64,000 nt of DNA from Ruegeria arenilitoris (GCF_013035425.1 NZ_WQHX01000001.1:372001-436000), one strand, 5' to 3'; counted from the first letter of the stretch, positions 17,892-27,995 are shown. The notes: generated from the sequence alone by a model not told the origin. A program made the numbers and translations.

Positions 17892-18194
17892 TTGAAAATC
17901 CTATTTTCCATAAAAAACTGCAAGTTAATAAACGCTAACAGTCTTACCCGACGCCACAAGTTCCATATCGATGAAATTTTAGTTAATTCGGAGCGTTTTA
18001 GGACTGAACGTGTGGAACCCTGAGGAGCAAACGCGTTTGCAACAACTGATCAATAAAACCGAGGGCAGTGCCGACCCGAGGGGAGGCGCAAACGCGCCGC
18101 CCCATGGGGACGGGTCGGCGCGGCCCGGCGATGCCGCCGGGCGGGTGAGGGTATGTCAAATGACAGCAAACGCAATTCCTAAACTGCCAAGTCC
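17892..18194. other. Intergenic region with palindromic element
   Basis: These 303 bp hold no convincing gene. The first half is AT-rich and is probably the promoter of the tiny secreted protein. The second half is a very GC-rich double hairpin (18070-18142) ending next to the unrecognised gene. Confidence 0.6.
18070..18142. repeat. GC-rich double-hairpin palindromic element
   Basis: Hairpin one has an outer 9-bp stem (GCCGACCCG / CGGGTCGGC) and an inner stem GGGG-A-GGCGC / GCGCC-G-CCCC closed by an AAAC loop. Hairpin two is an 8-bp stem (GCCCGGCG / CGCCGGGC) with a four-base loop. The composition is far from the AT-rich DNA on either side. It looks like a dispersed REP-type or mobile palindrome. 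A terminator role for the minus-strand gene at 18195-19259 is possible, but no T run follows. Confidence 0.65.
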
Positions 18195-19259
18195 TTAATT
18201 TGTTCTTTCGAAGAACGCTGGTCTGTCTTTCTTGATCTCATCCAATAGATCGTTGAATTGCTTCTTCACCAGAGGTCCCGGAAATTTCAAAAACCCACCT
18301 TCCTTGAATTCGATCATGGGGTACGGCTCAGGACACCAGCGCACCTCGATTCTCCTTCCAACTGCGAATAAATTTATTGAATAGTCGCGCGCAAATGCCC
18401 AAAACAGTTCCGGCTTGATCTCACCATTAATTTCGTTCAGCAAGAGCGGTCTGTTGACACTTTCGGCAATCCAAAAGTTCCCTTGGAAGTCAAAAGAATC
18501 TTGCTCTGCAGCAAATCTAAAAACGGTTTCGCCATGTTCTGACGAGAAAGGAACACAGCTTGTGTTGTGACAAATCTCGAGTTCCTCGGTCACAGAAAAA
18601 TTGTTCAGAACAAAATACTTAGGAATAAACTTACCTTCTCTAGCTTCAATTAGCTCGTACCAGCCCCCGTATCTCCAAGTGGGATGCGCGCGATAGGTCC
18701 TTTCGTTCAAAATTCCGAACGTAATGAAACTCATGGAGAGATGGGCAGCGCTGGAGACGTCAACGGAAGCCGCACTTGGTTCACGCACAAATTTGATTGG
18801 ATCATCTAACAGCCCAGATCCCGAACCGGCAAAGACAACTTCAAACCCATGAAATTGGTACACGTTGCATCGGTGGTGAATTATTGAAATCCCCGACTCC
18901 CAATGTAGCACCAATATGAATGAAGAATCTTCATATGATTCAAAATTTCTTGCTATGCGTTCTAAGGCTAAGGGTCCTTTATACGTCTCCATAATTGTTT
19001 CGATTTCATTAGCGCAAGTCCGAGCTAACGATAGCTCTCCGCTCCAGAGCAATCGACTTCCGTCACCAAGCTGTATGATCTTTGACTGCAAACGTGTTTG
19101 GATATGGCCTAGCGTATCTAACGGTTCTTGCCGACTTCCGAATGAAACCGGAGTTTCCAACCGGGGACCCTCGTCCGCTTCATCAGAAGTTATCAGGCAA
19201 TCCGCCCAAAATGCTAAATCACCATTAGCTTTGTTCAGAACAAGAGAAATTACACTCAT
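18195..19259 (-). CDS. Unrecognised protein, possible Ntn-hydrolase-like fold
   Basis: This 354-residue soluble protein has no signal peptide or membrane segment. Its N-terminus (VISLVLNKANGDLAFWADCL), followed by SKIIQLGDGSRLLWSGELSL and a repeated helix region, resembles the arrangement of proteasome-like N-terminal nucleophile hydrolases, where a strand with an AD motif precedes a K-x-x-x-L...G strand. The nucleophile would be Ser2 or is missing, so this is a weak structural guess. The DNA is visibly AT-richer than its neighbours, suggesting recent transfer. It is bounded by a GC-rich palindrome on its 3' side and REP-like repeats on its 5' side. Confidence 0.75.
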   Translation of the reverse strand: MSVISLVLNKANGDLAFWADCLITSDEADEGPRLETPVSFGSRQEPLDTLGHIQTRLQSKIIQLGDGSRLLWSGELSLARTCANEIETIMETYKGPLALERIARNFESYEDSSFILVLHWESGISIIHHRCNVYQFHGFEVVFAGSGSGLLDDPIKFVREPSAASVDVSSAAHLSMSFITFGILNERTYRAHPTWRYGGWYELIEAREGKFIPKYFVLNNFSVTEELEICHNTSCVPFSSEHGETVFRFAAEQDSFDFQGNFWIAESVNRPLLLNEINGEIKPELFWAFARDYSINLFAVGRRIEVRWCPEPYPMIEFKEGGFLKFPGPLVKKQFNDLLDEIKKDRPAFFERTN

Positions 19260-19297
19260 TCATATCTACTCATCTTCAACGACCACCATTATAGAAA

Positions 19298-19325
19298 CGC
19301 AGCTGGCTACGCCAACCGCGTTCGG
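19298..19325. repeat. REP-like repeat, copy 1
   Basis: The unit has the form CGCA-nn-TGGCT-nn-GCCAA-n-CGC-n-TTCG and can fold back on itself (TGGC / GCCA). A second copy lies 95 bp downstream with differences only in the variable positions. Confidence 0.55.
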
Positions 19326-19392
19326 CCACCCGCCGTAAAAATGACTAGCTACTAGCTGTCCATCTGCTTCCAAACCACCACCGGGTGCCGCA

Positions 19393-19419
19393 CGCATTTG
19401 GCTTTGCCAAACGCCTTCG
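19393..19419. repeat. REP-like repeat, copy 2
   Basis: Second copy of the CGCA-nn-TGGCT-nn-GCCAA-n-CGC-n-TTCG unit. It is a near-perfect hairpin (GCATTTGGC / GCCAAACGC, one G-T pair). It lies just outside the lepA terminator. Confidence 0.55.
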
Positions 19420-19440
19420 CGCACTCGCACCTAAAATGGA

Positions 19441-21240
<1,800 letters not shown>

Positions 21241-21709
21241 GGAGTGGGATATGTCCGTAGTTTGGGGCCTCGTCAAGCAGTGAAACGTTGACTAAAAAGT
21301 CAAATCGACCTGTTTGGACCGACAGAAATTCACCCGAAATGAGGGAATTAAAAGGTACGTATCAGCAACCGTCAAATTAAGTCTCCTAAACGTAGGCGCA
21401 GTTTTCGCTGCCATTCCATCTTTTTGCTCGAACTGAACCCGCTGACAACTAACAATTCCAGAAGAATTTAATGCTCGATTTTGTGCTAAAGAAATAGGCA
21501 AGCGGCAACATTCACAGCGTTTTTGTAAATGTTTAAAACTCAAATCGAGCGAAAAACGGCAGGGATTATAAGTACCCACTCAGTGTTTTGAGAACGTTTT
21601 CACTTTACAGAGGGTTATTTATTGATCCGGAATCCAGTTTGATTCATAATTGCGCGCAAGCCGAGAGGGTCGATAGAACTCTCCGGTCAGGCAAAGACGA
21701 GGCAAGGGC
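21241..21709. other. Intergenic region between divergent lepA and secreted protein gene
   Basis: No gene is supported in these 469 bp. A 95-codon minus-strand frame (21292-21579) lacks a ribosome binding site and has an implausible composition. The region is AT-rich and presumably carries the two divergent promoters. Confidence 0.55.
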
Positions 21710-22021
21710 ATGAAACAGTTTCTCTTAATCGCATTCTGTGCGACTTCGCTGACGGCGGTATCCCCGACACTGACGGAAGCTGCGCAAATCAAGCGAGCGT
21801 GTTTGGCATCGGACCGGGCCGCTGCAACGCGGGACAGGTGCAATTGCATCCAGCGAGTGGCCAATCAGGCGCTGACTAGTAGTGACCAGAAGACCGTAGC
21901 CAAGTGGTTCACCGACCCCCATCAGGCTCAGGAACTCAAGATGTCGCAATCTGCGCAAGACGATGCGCTGTGGGATCGGTATCAAAACTTCGGCCAGATG
22001 GCGCAGGCTGTGTGCGGCTGA
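21710..22021 (+). CDS. Small secreted four-cysteine protein
   Basis: This 103-residue protein has a signal peptide (residues 1-24, cut near LTEAA) and a mature helical domain with four cysteines in the pattern KRACL...DRCNCIQ...VCG. I recognise this family as a conserved secreted protein of Rhodobacteraceae; some databases label it arginine transporter without evidence. GAGG precedes the ATG. It lies upstream of a LysR gene but with 68 bp between, so cotranscription is uncertain. Function is not known. Confidence 0.82.
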   Translation: MKQFLLIAFCATSLTAVSPTLTEAAQIKRACLASDRAAATRDRCNCIQRVANQALTSSDQKTVAKWFTDPHQAQELKMSQSAQDDALWDRYQNFGQMAQAVCG

Positions 22022-22089
22022 TCCCTGGCGGGAAAGCTTGACCTGATCCACGCTGCCCCTCAGAAAAGGCGCAGCGAAAAGGATTATGC

Positions 22090-23043
22090 ATGGTGATGAA
22101 AGGGCTGACCCTGCGTGGACTCGAGGTATTCGAGGCACTGGCAAGAACGGGATCTGTGGCGCAAGCTGCCGAGATCACAGGGCTTAGCCAGCCTTCGGTT
22201 TCCCAGCAACTTCGCAACCTGGAAAAGGCGTTGGGCACCGATCTGGTGGATCATGGGCGCCGCCCTATGCGCCTGACGCAGGCAGGGCGCAGTTTTCTTG
22301 CGCGCGCAGAAGCCATACTCGCGGAACTTCAAATGGCTCAAAGCGAGCTGACAGTTATGGACTTGGGACATCTTACCACATTGTCCATCGGGCTTATCGA
22401 CGACTTTGACAACGACCTGACCCCGCGTCTGGCTACCTTGCTGGCTGACAGTTTAACCCGCTCCAAATTCAAACTAATAACTCTGCCCAGTCTGGAGATA
22501 TTCGAGGAACTTGAATCCCAACGCCTGCACCTTGCCGTTTCCGCCCACAGTGGCGAAGTGCTTGAAGGCGTGATCGAATACCCTTTGGTCCGCGACCCCT
22601 TTATCCTTGTTGCGCCTAAAGGATCGGGCGGTGCCGAAGCAGTGTTAAAAGACCTGCCATTTTTGCGATACGCGCGCGAACAACTGATCAGCCGTCAAAT
22701 AGAGGGCCAGTTGGCCCGGCACGCCATGGAGTTCGAAGAACGGTTCGAGATAGGTTCGCACATGGCTTTGATGGCAATGGTCGCCCGTGGGCTGGGTTGG
22801 GCTGTAACAACCCCACTGGGATATATGCGCGCGGCAAGATTCCACGACGGACTAGAGGTCCACCCTGCCCCGTTTGGGGAAGTTTCTCGTACTATTTCCC
22901 TTTTTACGAGATCGGATTGGTCGGATCAGGTTCCAAACGATGTGGCTGATATGATCCGAAGGTTGATGAAACGTCAAATTATCGACCCAGCGGTAACGCA
23001 GGTCCCTTGGTTGGCTGATAAACTGGTTGTTATCGACAATTAA
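22090..23043 (+). CDS. LysR family transcriptional regulator
   Basis: This 317-residue regulator has the N-terminal winged helix (LRGLEVFEALARTGSVAQAA, then PSVSQQLRNLEKALGTDLV) and a C-terminal effector-binding domain of periplasmic-binding-protein type. The domain order and length are standard for LysR. Its target is not obvious: the next gene, a tyrosine phosphatase, is convergent and overlaps it by 4 bp, and the upstream gene is an unrelated secreted protein. The effector is unknown. Confidence 0.92.
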   Translation: MVMKGLTLRGLEVFEALARTGSVAQAAEITGLSQPSVSQQLRNLEKALGTDLVDHGRRPMRLTQAGRSFLARAEAILAELQMAQSELTVMDLGHLTTLSIGLIDDFDNDLTPRLATLLADSLTRSKFKLITLPSLEIFEELESQRLHLAVSAHSGEVLEGVIEYPLVRDPFILVAPKGSGGAEAVLKDLPFLRYAREQLISRQIEGQLARHAMEFEERFEIGSHMALMAMVARGLGWAVTTPLGYMRAARFHDGLEVHPAPFGEVSRTISLFTRSDWSDQVPNDVADMIRRLMKRQIIDPAVTQVPWLADKLVVIDN

Positions 23044-23483
23044 GATGTCAAATGATCGTGCAACCCTTTTGTTGCCGTTTCGATCAAGTAAAACGCTCCT
23101 TCGAAATCACCTGTGTAGTAAGGGTCGGGGATATGATCTTTCCCGATATGCGGTGAGAAATCCGTAAGCAACCTGACCGGAGTGCCCATACCCGGTGGCC
23201 GTAACGCTTCGATATCGGCAATGTTATCCCGATCCATGCCAATGATCAGATCAAAAAGCTCAAAGTCGCTGGCCAAGAATTGCCTGGCCCGTAAGTCGCT
23301 CAGATCAATTCCCCGGGCCAATGCAGCCTCTTGCATAGGAGCGTATGGCGGACGACCGATATGCCATCCAGAAGTTCCGGCGCTGTCGACGGTATGTGTC
23401 GGCACAATAGTACGAAATACACCTTGGGCCGCAGGAGAACGGCAAATGTTGCCCAAACAGACAAATAGAATACGGCGTGTCAT
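23040..23483 (-). CDS. Low molecular weight protein-tyrosine phosphatase
   Basis: This 147-residue enzyme has the N-terminal P-loop CLGNICRS (Cys9, Arg15) and the late general-acid loop IPDPYYTG with its Asp. It dephosphorylates tyrosine in cytoplasmic proteins; in bacteria it often pairs with a tyrosine kinase, but none is here. The start is at the ATG at 23483, giving MTRRILFVCLGN; the frame extends 15 codons further but without conserved residues. It is divergent from cobB with only 28 bp between starts, so the promoters overlap. Confidence 0.95.
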   Translation of the reverse strand: MTRRILFVCLGNICRSPAAQGVFRTIVPTHTVDSAGTSGWHIGRPPYAPMQEAALARGIDLSDLRARQFLASDFELFDLIIGMDRDNIADIEALRPPGMGTPVRLLTDFSPHIGKDHIPDPYYTGDFEGAFYLIETATKGLHDHLTS

Positions 23484-23511
23484 AGCACCGGTTCTAATAT
23501 ATGGAGAGGAC

Positions 23512-24207
23512 ATGGAAAAGATCGTCATCCTGACCGGGGCTGGAATATCCGCTGAAAGCGGGCTTGGGACTTTCCGGGACGAAGGCGGTCTGTGGGCACA
23601 GCACAGGATCGAAGACGTCGCTACCCCCGAAGGCTTTGCACGTAATCCGGCGCTGGTTCACAATTTTTATAACGTGCGCCGAGTGCAGGCCGCTAAGGCA
23701 CAGCCCAATGCGGCACATCAAGCATTGGCCCGGCTGCAACGCGATTGGCCTGACGAGGTGATAGTCGTCACACAGAATGTCGACGGCCTGCACGAGGCAG
23801 GTGGATCACAAGATGTAATTCATATGCATGGAACTTTGGCTGGAGCACTTTGTTCCAGTTGTAGTCATCGCTGGAAGTCTGCCGAACAAATGACACCAGC
23901 CGATCCTTGCTCCAGATGTGGTCGCCCAACTGTGCGGCCAGATGTCGTTTGGTTTGGAGAGATGCCATATTTCATGGATGAGATTTATGATCATTTATCC
24001 GGCGCGCGAATCTTTGCAGCCATAGGAACATCTGGTCAGGTCTATCCGGCAGCAGCTTTTGTGCATGAAGCCATTGCTGCGGGCGCAAAAACCTTTGAGC
24101 TTAACCTCGAGCCTTCTACGGGGGTTTTACACTTTGATAATATATTGACAGGTCCAGCCACTCAAACAGTTCCCAAATGGGTGGATGATTTGCTGAAACG
24201 ACGCTGA
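23512..24207 (+). CDS. cobB: NAD-dependent protein deacylase (sirtuin)
   Basis: This 231-residue sirtuin has the NAD-binding GAGISAESG motif, the catalytic His in VIHMHG, and a four-cysteine zinc site (CSSC ... CSRC). It also carries Tyr53 and Arg56 (HNFYNVRR), the pair that lets class III sirtuins remove succinyl and malonyl groups. It acts on lysine in cytoplasmic enzymes. GGAGAGGAC precedes the ATG at 23512, which decides the start; the open frame reaches far upstream only through the antisense of the phosphatase gene. Confidence 0.95.
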   Translation: MEKIVILTGAGISAESGLGTFRDEGGLWAQHRIEDVATPEGFARNPALVHNFYNVRRVQAAKAQPNAAHQALARLQRDWPDEVIVVTQNVDGLHEAGGSQDVIHMHGTLAGALCSSCSHRWKSAEQMTPADPCSRCGRPTVRPDVVWFGEMPYFMDEIYDHLSGARIFAAIGTSGQVYPAAAFVHEAIAAGAKTFELNLEPSTGVLHFDNILTGPATQTVPKWVDDLLKRR

Positions 24208-24244
24208 TCGTATTGCCGCGCGACAAGACCCAAAAATCTCGGTT

Positions 24245-24259
24245 ATGCTGTATCAGCAT
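24245..24259. promoter_or_regulatory. 15-bp palindrome upstream of HdeD-like gene
   Basis: ATGCTG-TAT-CAGCAT is a perfect 6-3-6 inverted repeat 17 bp before the start codon. It could be an operator or a leader hairpin. Confidence 0.35.
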
Positions 24260-24276
24260 CTACATAAGGATGAAGG

Positions 24277-24885
24277 ATGACAGATCAGGATCCAAAAACC
24301 GGCGAAGTTCTCGATGATATTGAGCTCGACCGACGTGATAAACTTAGTAAACAGCTCGCCGACCTTTGGTGGACTTTCCTGATCCGCGGCGTGTTGGCCG
24401 CTTGTGTTGGCATTGCCGCGCTATTTTGGCCAAGCGGGAGCATCTCTTTGCTTTTGCGTCTGGTCGGAATACTTTTAATCTTCGATGGCGGGCTGACGCT
24501 GCTTGGATTTGGCCGTCGTGGGTTGGTCGGCGGGGTCGGAATAGGTGCGATGCTGATTGGTGTGATCCTACTGGTCTGGCCGGAAGGGACAGCGAAACTC
24601 GCCTTTTTCCTGCTTGGTGCGTGGGCTCTGATTGTAGGCATCGGGTCTTTGGCCGCGTGGCGGCAGATGCATGAGCGCGATCCCCAACGGAATGCGATGC
24701 GAAATTCAGGGTTTGTCGCGCTCGCTATTGGTCTTGTGCTAATTTTCTCTCCAGGAATCGGCTTGTTCGCTTTGGGTTGGGTCATCGCCTTTTCTGCGCT
24801 CGCAGTAGCGGCGGTTATGTTCTGGTTGACAGCACACTTCAAACGCGCAGGGGACCGCCTGTCGATGCGTACAATAAACCGGTAA
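24277..24885 (+). CDS. HdeD/DUF308 family membrane protein
   Basis: This 202-residue protein has a polar N-terminal 30 residues and six hydrophobic segments in three pairs, the DUF308/HdeD arrangement. The motif RLVGILLIFDGGLTLLGFGRR and the repeated glycine-rich helices are typical. HdeD-like proteins are linked to acid resistance in enterics, but a role in this organism is not established. AAGGATG sits just before the ATG. A perfect 13-bp hairpin follows the gene. Confidence 0.85.
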   Translation: MTDQDPKTGEVLDDIELDRRDKLSKQLADLWWTFLIRGVLAACVGIAALFWPSGSISLLLRLVGILLIFDGGLTLLGFGRRGLVGGVGIGAMLIGVILLVWPEGTAKLAFFLLGAWALIVGIGSLAAWRQMHERDPQRNAMRNSGFVALAIGLVLIFSPGIGLFALGWVIAFSALAVAAVMFWLTAHFKRAGDRLSMRTINR

Positions 24886-24898
24886 ACAACAACTCAAG

Positions 24899-24930
24899 TG
24901 CTTAAGACCGGGCAACTCCGGTCTTAAGCA
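24899..24930. terminator. Perfect 13-bp hairpin between convergent genes
   Basis: TGCTTAAGACCGG / CCGGTCTTAAGCA with a six-base loop lies between the convergent ends of the HdeD-like and copper chaperone genes. A T run is lacking on both sides, but the position suggests a shared bidirectional terminator. Confidence 0.65.
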
Positions 24931-24969
24931 AGGATTATAGCCGCGAAACGGGCTTAGTTCAGTCGCAGT

Positions 24970-25434
24970 TCAATGCGAATTGGCACCATTACCCTTTCGG
25001 TTCAGGTCGACAGGCACTTCGATTTCGACTTCTCCTGCCTGCTCGAAAACAAGTGTGACAGGAACAGTCGCATCCTGCTCAAAAGGCTTGGTCAACCCCA
25101 TGAACATCACGTGATCACCTCCCCGCCGCAAAACATACGTCTCACCAGCAGGAATGACGAAGCCTTCCTTGACATGAAACATCTTGGCTACGCCGTTTTC
25201 GTCAACTTTGTGAGTATGCAATTCGACTCGGTCGGCCGCGTCAGAGATCGCACCAATCAAACGATCATCTTCCTCGCCGGTATTTATTATCATCATAAAA
25301 GCTGCCCCGGCTTTGGCGTGTTTGTTTGATGATCGGGCATAGGCATCATCTACTTTGATTGAACTGTCGGCAACGGCGATTGATCCAAGTGCAGAAAAGA
25401 TCATCGCAGTCAGCAAGTTAGATTTGAGCGACAT
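24970..25434 (-). CDS. Periplasmic copper chaperone PCu(A)C
   Basis: This 154-residue secreted protein has a signal peptide (residues 1-22) and the PCu(A)C fold. The copper-binding pattern, His in VELHTH, Met in AKMFHV about eleven residues on, and HVM in GGDHVMFMG after a further 22, matches the family motif. It delivers Cu(I) to cytochrome oxidase. The ATG at 25434 is preceded by AGGAGAG; an upstream frame extension is ignored. It follows the DUF2946-like gene by 44 bp in the same direction. Confidence 0.92.
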   Translation of the reverse strand: MSLKSNLLTAMIFSALGSIAVADSSIKVDDAYARSSNKHAKAGAAFMMIINTGEEDDRLIGAISDAADRVELHTHKVDENGVAKMFHVKEGFVIPAGETYVLRRGGDHVMFMGLTKPFEQDATVPVTLVFEQAGEVEIEVPVDLNRKGNGANSH

Positions 25435-25478
25435 AAAAGCTCTCCTAAAATTCCATAGTTTGTTCCAGAGATCGTTCG

Positions 25479-25829
25479 TCACAAGAAATTAGGAGGCGCC
25501 CTCGCCGGTCGAAGCGGTATGGCCGATGCAATCAAACTGGACACACCCCGCTCCGGCTCGCCACCGGATCGGGCTGGTGGTCCCGGCAACAAAGGAAACT
25601 CAGCGAAAAGAGCCGCTAAAAGGGTAAGGGAGTAATCAGGACAGTAGTGCGGAGGTCGCGTTGGTTGGCCCTGATCGTCTACATAAACAACCACAGGCCC
25701 TGTTCCGGTACACAGAACAATCTGCGCCGCCGTCCGATCCAGCCCACGTGACATCGCCATGGCAACGCCTGCTAGTCCAATTAGAACGGACAGGGCAATA
25801 GGTAGAAATATGTGTCGCAGAGCCATCAT
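25479..25829 (-). CDS. DUF2946-like secreted protein
   Basis: This 116-residue protein has an N-terminal signal or anchor (about residues 4-26) followed by a region with CTGTG, DDQGQP and HYCPD, similar to the DUF2946 pattern of a CPDC-type motif linked to copper genes, although here the last Cys is Tyr. The C-terminus is Pro/Arg/Gly-rich. It lies directly upstream of the PCu(A)C gene, suggesting a shared role in copper handling. A 9-bp hairpin lies in its leader. Confidence 0.7.
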   Translation of the reverse strand: MMALRHIFLPIALSVLIGLAGVAMAMSRGLDRTAAQIVLCTGTGPVVVYVDDQGQPTRPPHYCPDYSLTLLAALFAEFPLLPGPPARSGGEPERGVSSLIASAIPLRPARAPPNFL

Positions 25830-25844
25830 ATTGGCGTTGGATAT

Positions 25845-25865
25845 AGGCCGGGGAAACCCCGGCCT
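25845..25865 (-). other. Hairpin in the leader of the DUF2946-like gene
   Basis: A perfect 9-bp stem (AGGCCGGGG / CCCCGGCCT) closed by AAA lies 16 bp upstream of the start codon. It may be a leader structure or the terminator of an upstream small gene. Confidence 0.55.
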
Positions 25866-25897
25866 TCAAGCGTGAATGACCCCTCCGCGGCATTGCG

Positions 25898-26047
25898 TCA
25901 ACCGTCTGTTCCGGGACGTTTATCTAATTCGACGGTCAGGCTGATATGCTGGCGGTTAACACGCCGCTGCATTCGGCTGCAGGTGCTGATAGCTTTGCTG
26001 AAAAACGCCGGTACAAGCAGAAGAAATTGAAACGACTTTCTGGGCAT
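25898..26047 (-). CDS. Possible 49-residue basic protein
   Basis: A short frame from the ATG at 26047 begins MPRKSFQFLLLVPAFFSKA, a signal-like hydrophobic stretch, then a basic tail. GGAG lies about eight bases upstream of the ATG. It runs toward the DUF2946-like and copper chaperone genes with a hairpin between. I do not recognise it and it may be chance; length and lack of homology memory keep the confidence low. Confidence 0.3.
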   Translation of the reverse strand: MPRKSFQFLLLVPAFFSKAISTCSRMQRRVNRQHISLTVELDKRPGTDG

Positions 26048-26163
26048 CGATGTGTCTCCGCCATTGGAATAACCACAAACATAACTCAATTCGAGGGATC
26101 TTTATGTGAAGAACATCACGTTTTAGGGAATTTTTGTCTGTTCGAAATCATCAGCTTTCTAAA

Positions 26164-26196
26164 TAAAAAAGAAACCCTGCACCGAACGGTACAGGG
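26164..26196 (-). terminator. Rho-independent terminator after rpmB
   Basis: On the minus strand a 10-bp stem (CCCTGTACCG / CGGTGCAGGG, one mismatch) with a two-base loop is followed by a T-rich run. It lies 27 bp beyond the rpmB stop. Confidence 0.85.
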
Positions 26197-26222
26197 CTCA
26201 CTAAATCCGGTAAGATCGGTGA

Positions 26223-26510
26223 TCAGGCCGACGCTTGCGCCTTAGCGATTTCCTTCTTCACTTTAAGCGCGTTATCCGACAATTCTTCGTCTTTGGCCTT
26301 GGCTAGGAAAGCGTCCAACCCGCCACGGTGGTCAACCGAGCGCAGGGCAGCCGCCGATATACGCAGTTTAACACCGCGTCCGAGGGTTTCAGATTGCAGT
26401 GTAACATCGTTTAAATTTGGCAAAAAACGACGACGAGTTCTGTTTTTGGCGTGGCTGACATTGTTGCCAGTCATCGGGCCTTTTCCGGTCAGTTCGCAGC
26501 GGCGCGACAT
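26223..26510 (-). CDS. rpmB: 50S ribosomal protein L28
   Basis: This 95-residue protein begins [20 protein letters not shown] and contains [12 protein letters not shown], the L28 signature. It binds near the ribosomal E site. The C-terminal tail is Lys/Ala-rich, as in alphaproteobacterial L28. GGAAGAAACA precedes the ATG. It is monocistronic, ending in a clear terminator. Confidence 0.97.
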   Translation of the reverse strand: MSRRCELTGKGPMTGNNVSHAKNRTRRRFLPNLNDVTLQSETLGRGVKLRISAAALRSVDHRGGLDAFLAKAKDEELSDNALKVKKEIAKAQASA

Positions 26511-26739
26511 TGTTTCTTCCTTTGTATCTGAAGGCCAGGCTCAAGACCCTCGGCCAAATCACAAGGGGCACAACCCGAAGTCGCGCCCGAAAACTGGTTG
26601 GATGCGTGTAGTGGGAATCGCCGAAAGGGTCAAGACAGACAGTGCGAATTCTTTAAGTTTGCTTTCCGGCAATGTTTGGTGTCGGCACTTCACGCGAATG
26701 GTTCGCCTGTATTCATTTGGAAATAGAACTTTTGTTTGA

Positions 26740-27711
26740 TCAATTCAGCATCGCCAACATCTTTTCTGCAGCAGTTGTCGGACTAAGCCGACCGCTCGCC
26801 ACTTCGTCCTTCAACCGATCCATGTCAGCCTTGGCCTTTGCCGTGTCCAGGCGGGCCAACAGGGTATGGCGGACTTCCTGATCGAACCAATATTTGGCTT
26901 GCGCGGCTCGGTTTGCCTGCCAATGGCCGTTATCGCGACGCCACTGAACAAGGGATTGCATCTCTTTCCATGCCGCGTCTAACCCGTGTTGTTCCACGGC
27001 CGAAACGGTCATTGCTTTAGGAAAGTCCTCGGGGTCTTGCGGGCGCTTGCGCAGTAGCCGTAAAGCTCCTGCATAATCTGCGCAGGTACGTGTGGCGGCC
27101 GCTTTAAGGTCTCCGTCTGCCTTATTCACAAGAATCATGTCGGCCATTTCCATGATGCCGCGCTTGACGCCTTGCAATTCGTCCCCACCTGCGGGTGCAA
27201 GAAGCAAAAGGAACAAGTCGGACATCTCCGATACGACAGTTTCAGACTGACCAACACCGACAGTTTCGATCAACACCACGTCGTAACCCGCAGCCTCGCA
27301 AAGAGCGATGGCTTCCCGGGTGCGGCGGGCGACGCCGCCCAAATGGCTTTGGCTTGGCGAGGGTCGGATAAACGCATTTTTCTCGCGGCTTAACCGCTCC
27401 ATGCGCGTTTTGTCGCCCAATATCGAGCCGCCCGATCTGGCAGAGCTCGGATCAACCGCCAACACAGCGACCTTAAGACCCTGACCAATCAACATCATGC
27501 CAAAGCTTTCAATAAAGGTGGATTTGCCCACCCCCGGAGTACCTGACAAACCTATGCGCAACGACTGGCGACCAGCCCCGGCCAAGCGGGCCAGCAATTC
27601 CGAGGCTTGCGACCTGTGATCAGCGCGTGCACTTTCGACCAACGTTATGCCGCGAGCCAACGCTCGGCGGTCGTGATTCAATATCCTGTCACTCAGGCTT
27701 TTTGTGTCCAT
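26740..27711 (-). CDS. meaB: Methylmalonyl-CoA mutase-associated GTPase MeaB
   Basis: This 323-residue G3E GTPase has Walker A GTPGVGKST, the VDPSSARSGGSILGDKTRM segment, the switch ETVGVGQSE and the NKADGD base motif. It protects and loads the adenosylcobalamin-dependent methylmalonyl-CoA mutase. The mutase gene is not in this window. The ATG at 27711 (MDTKSL) is chosen; an ATG eight codons upstream is an alternative. It is divergent from hrpB. Confidence 0.93.
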   Translation of the reverse strand: MDTKSLSDRILNHDRRALARGITLVESARADHRSQASELLARLAGAGRQSLRIGLSGTPGVGKSTFIESFGMMLIGQGLKVAVLAVDPSSARSGGSILGDKTRMERLSREKNAFIRPSPSQSHLGGVARRTREAIALCEAAGYDVVLIETVGVGQSETVVSEMSDLFLLLLAPAGGDELQGVKRGIMEMADMILVNKADGDLKAAATRTCADYAGALRLLRKRPQDPEDFPKAMTVSAVEQHGLDAAWKEMQSLVQWRRDNGHWQANRAAQAKYWFDQEVRHTLLARLDTAKAKADMDRLKDEVASGRLSPTTAAEKMLAMLN

Positions 27712-27995
27712 GTCAATCCCGATGTCCTGCGACATCACTAATTGCCGTTGCACTGGGGCGTTTGTCCAGACCATAGAGGCCTGAAATTGTTCTGCACAGG
27801 ATTAGGGGCAAACTGGGGGAAATGGCAGTGGCTTCCTTTACGACCCGGATCCGCAGTCTCCGTTCATTTGCTGGCGAAAGGGTTGGCGAGCACGTTCGGT
27901 CATTGTTTGAGACGAGTATGCTATGTGAAACGGCCTTGAATTTGAGCCAATAGCAGGAACTGGACCTATGGCTGCAGTTGGCGGATAAAGCCGAC

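Noticed and set aside
19260..19440. About 50-codon minus-strand frame between lepA and the unknown gene
   Set aside because: Only a GTG start is available, it contains both REP-like repeats, and it has no ribosome binding site.
21292..21579. 95-codon minus-strand frame downstream of the lepA promoter region
   Set aside because: No ribosome binding site, irregular composition and no motif.
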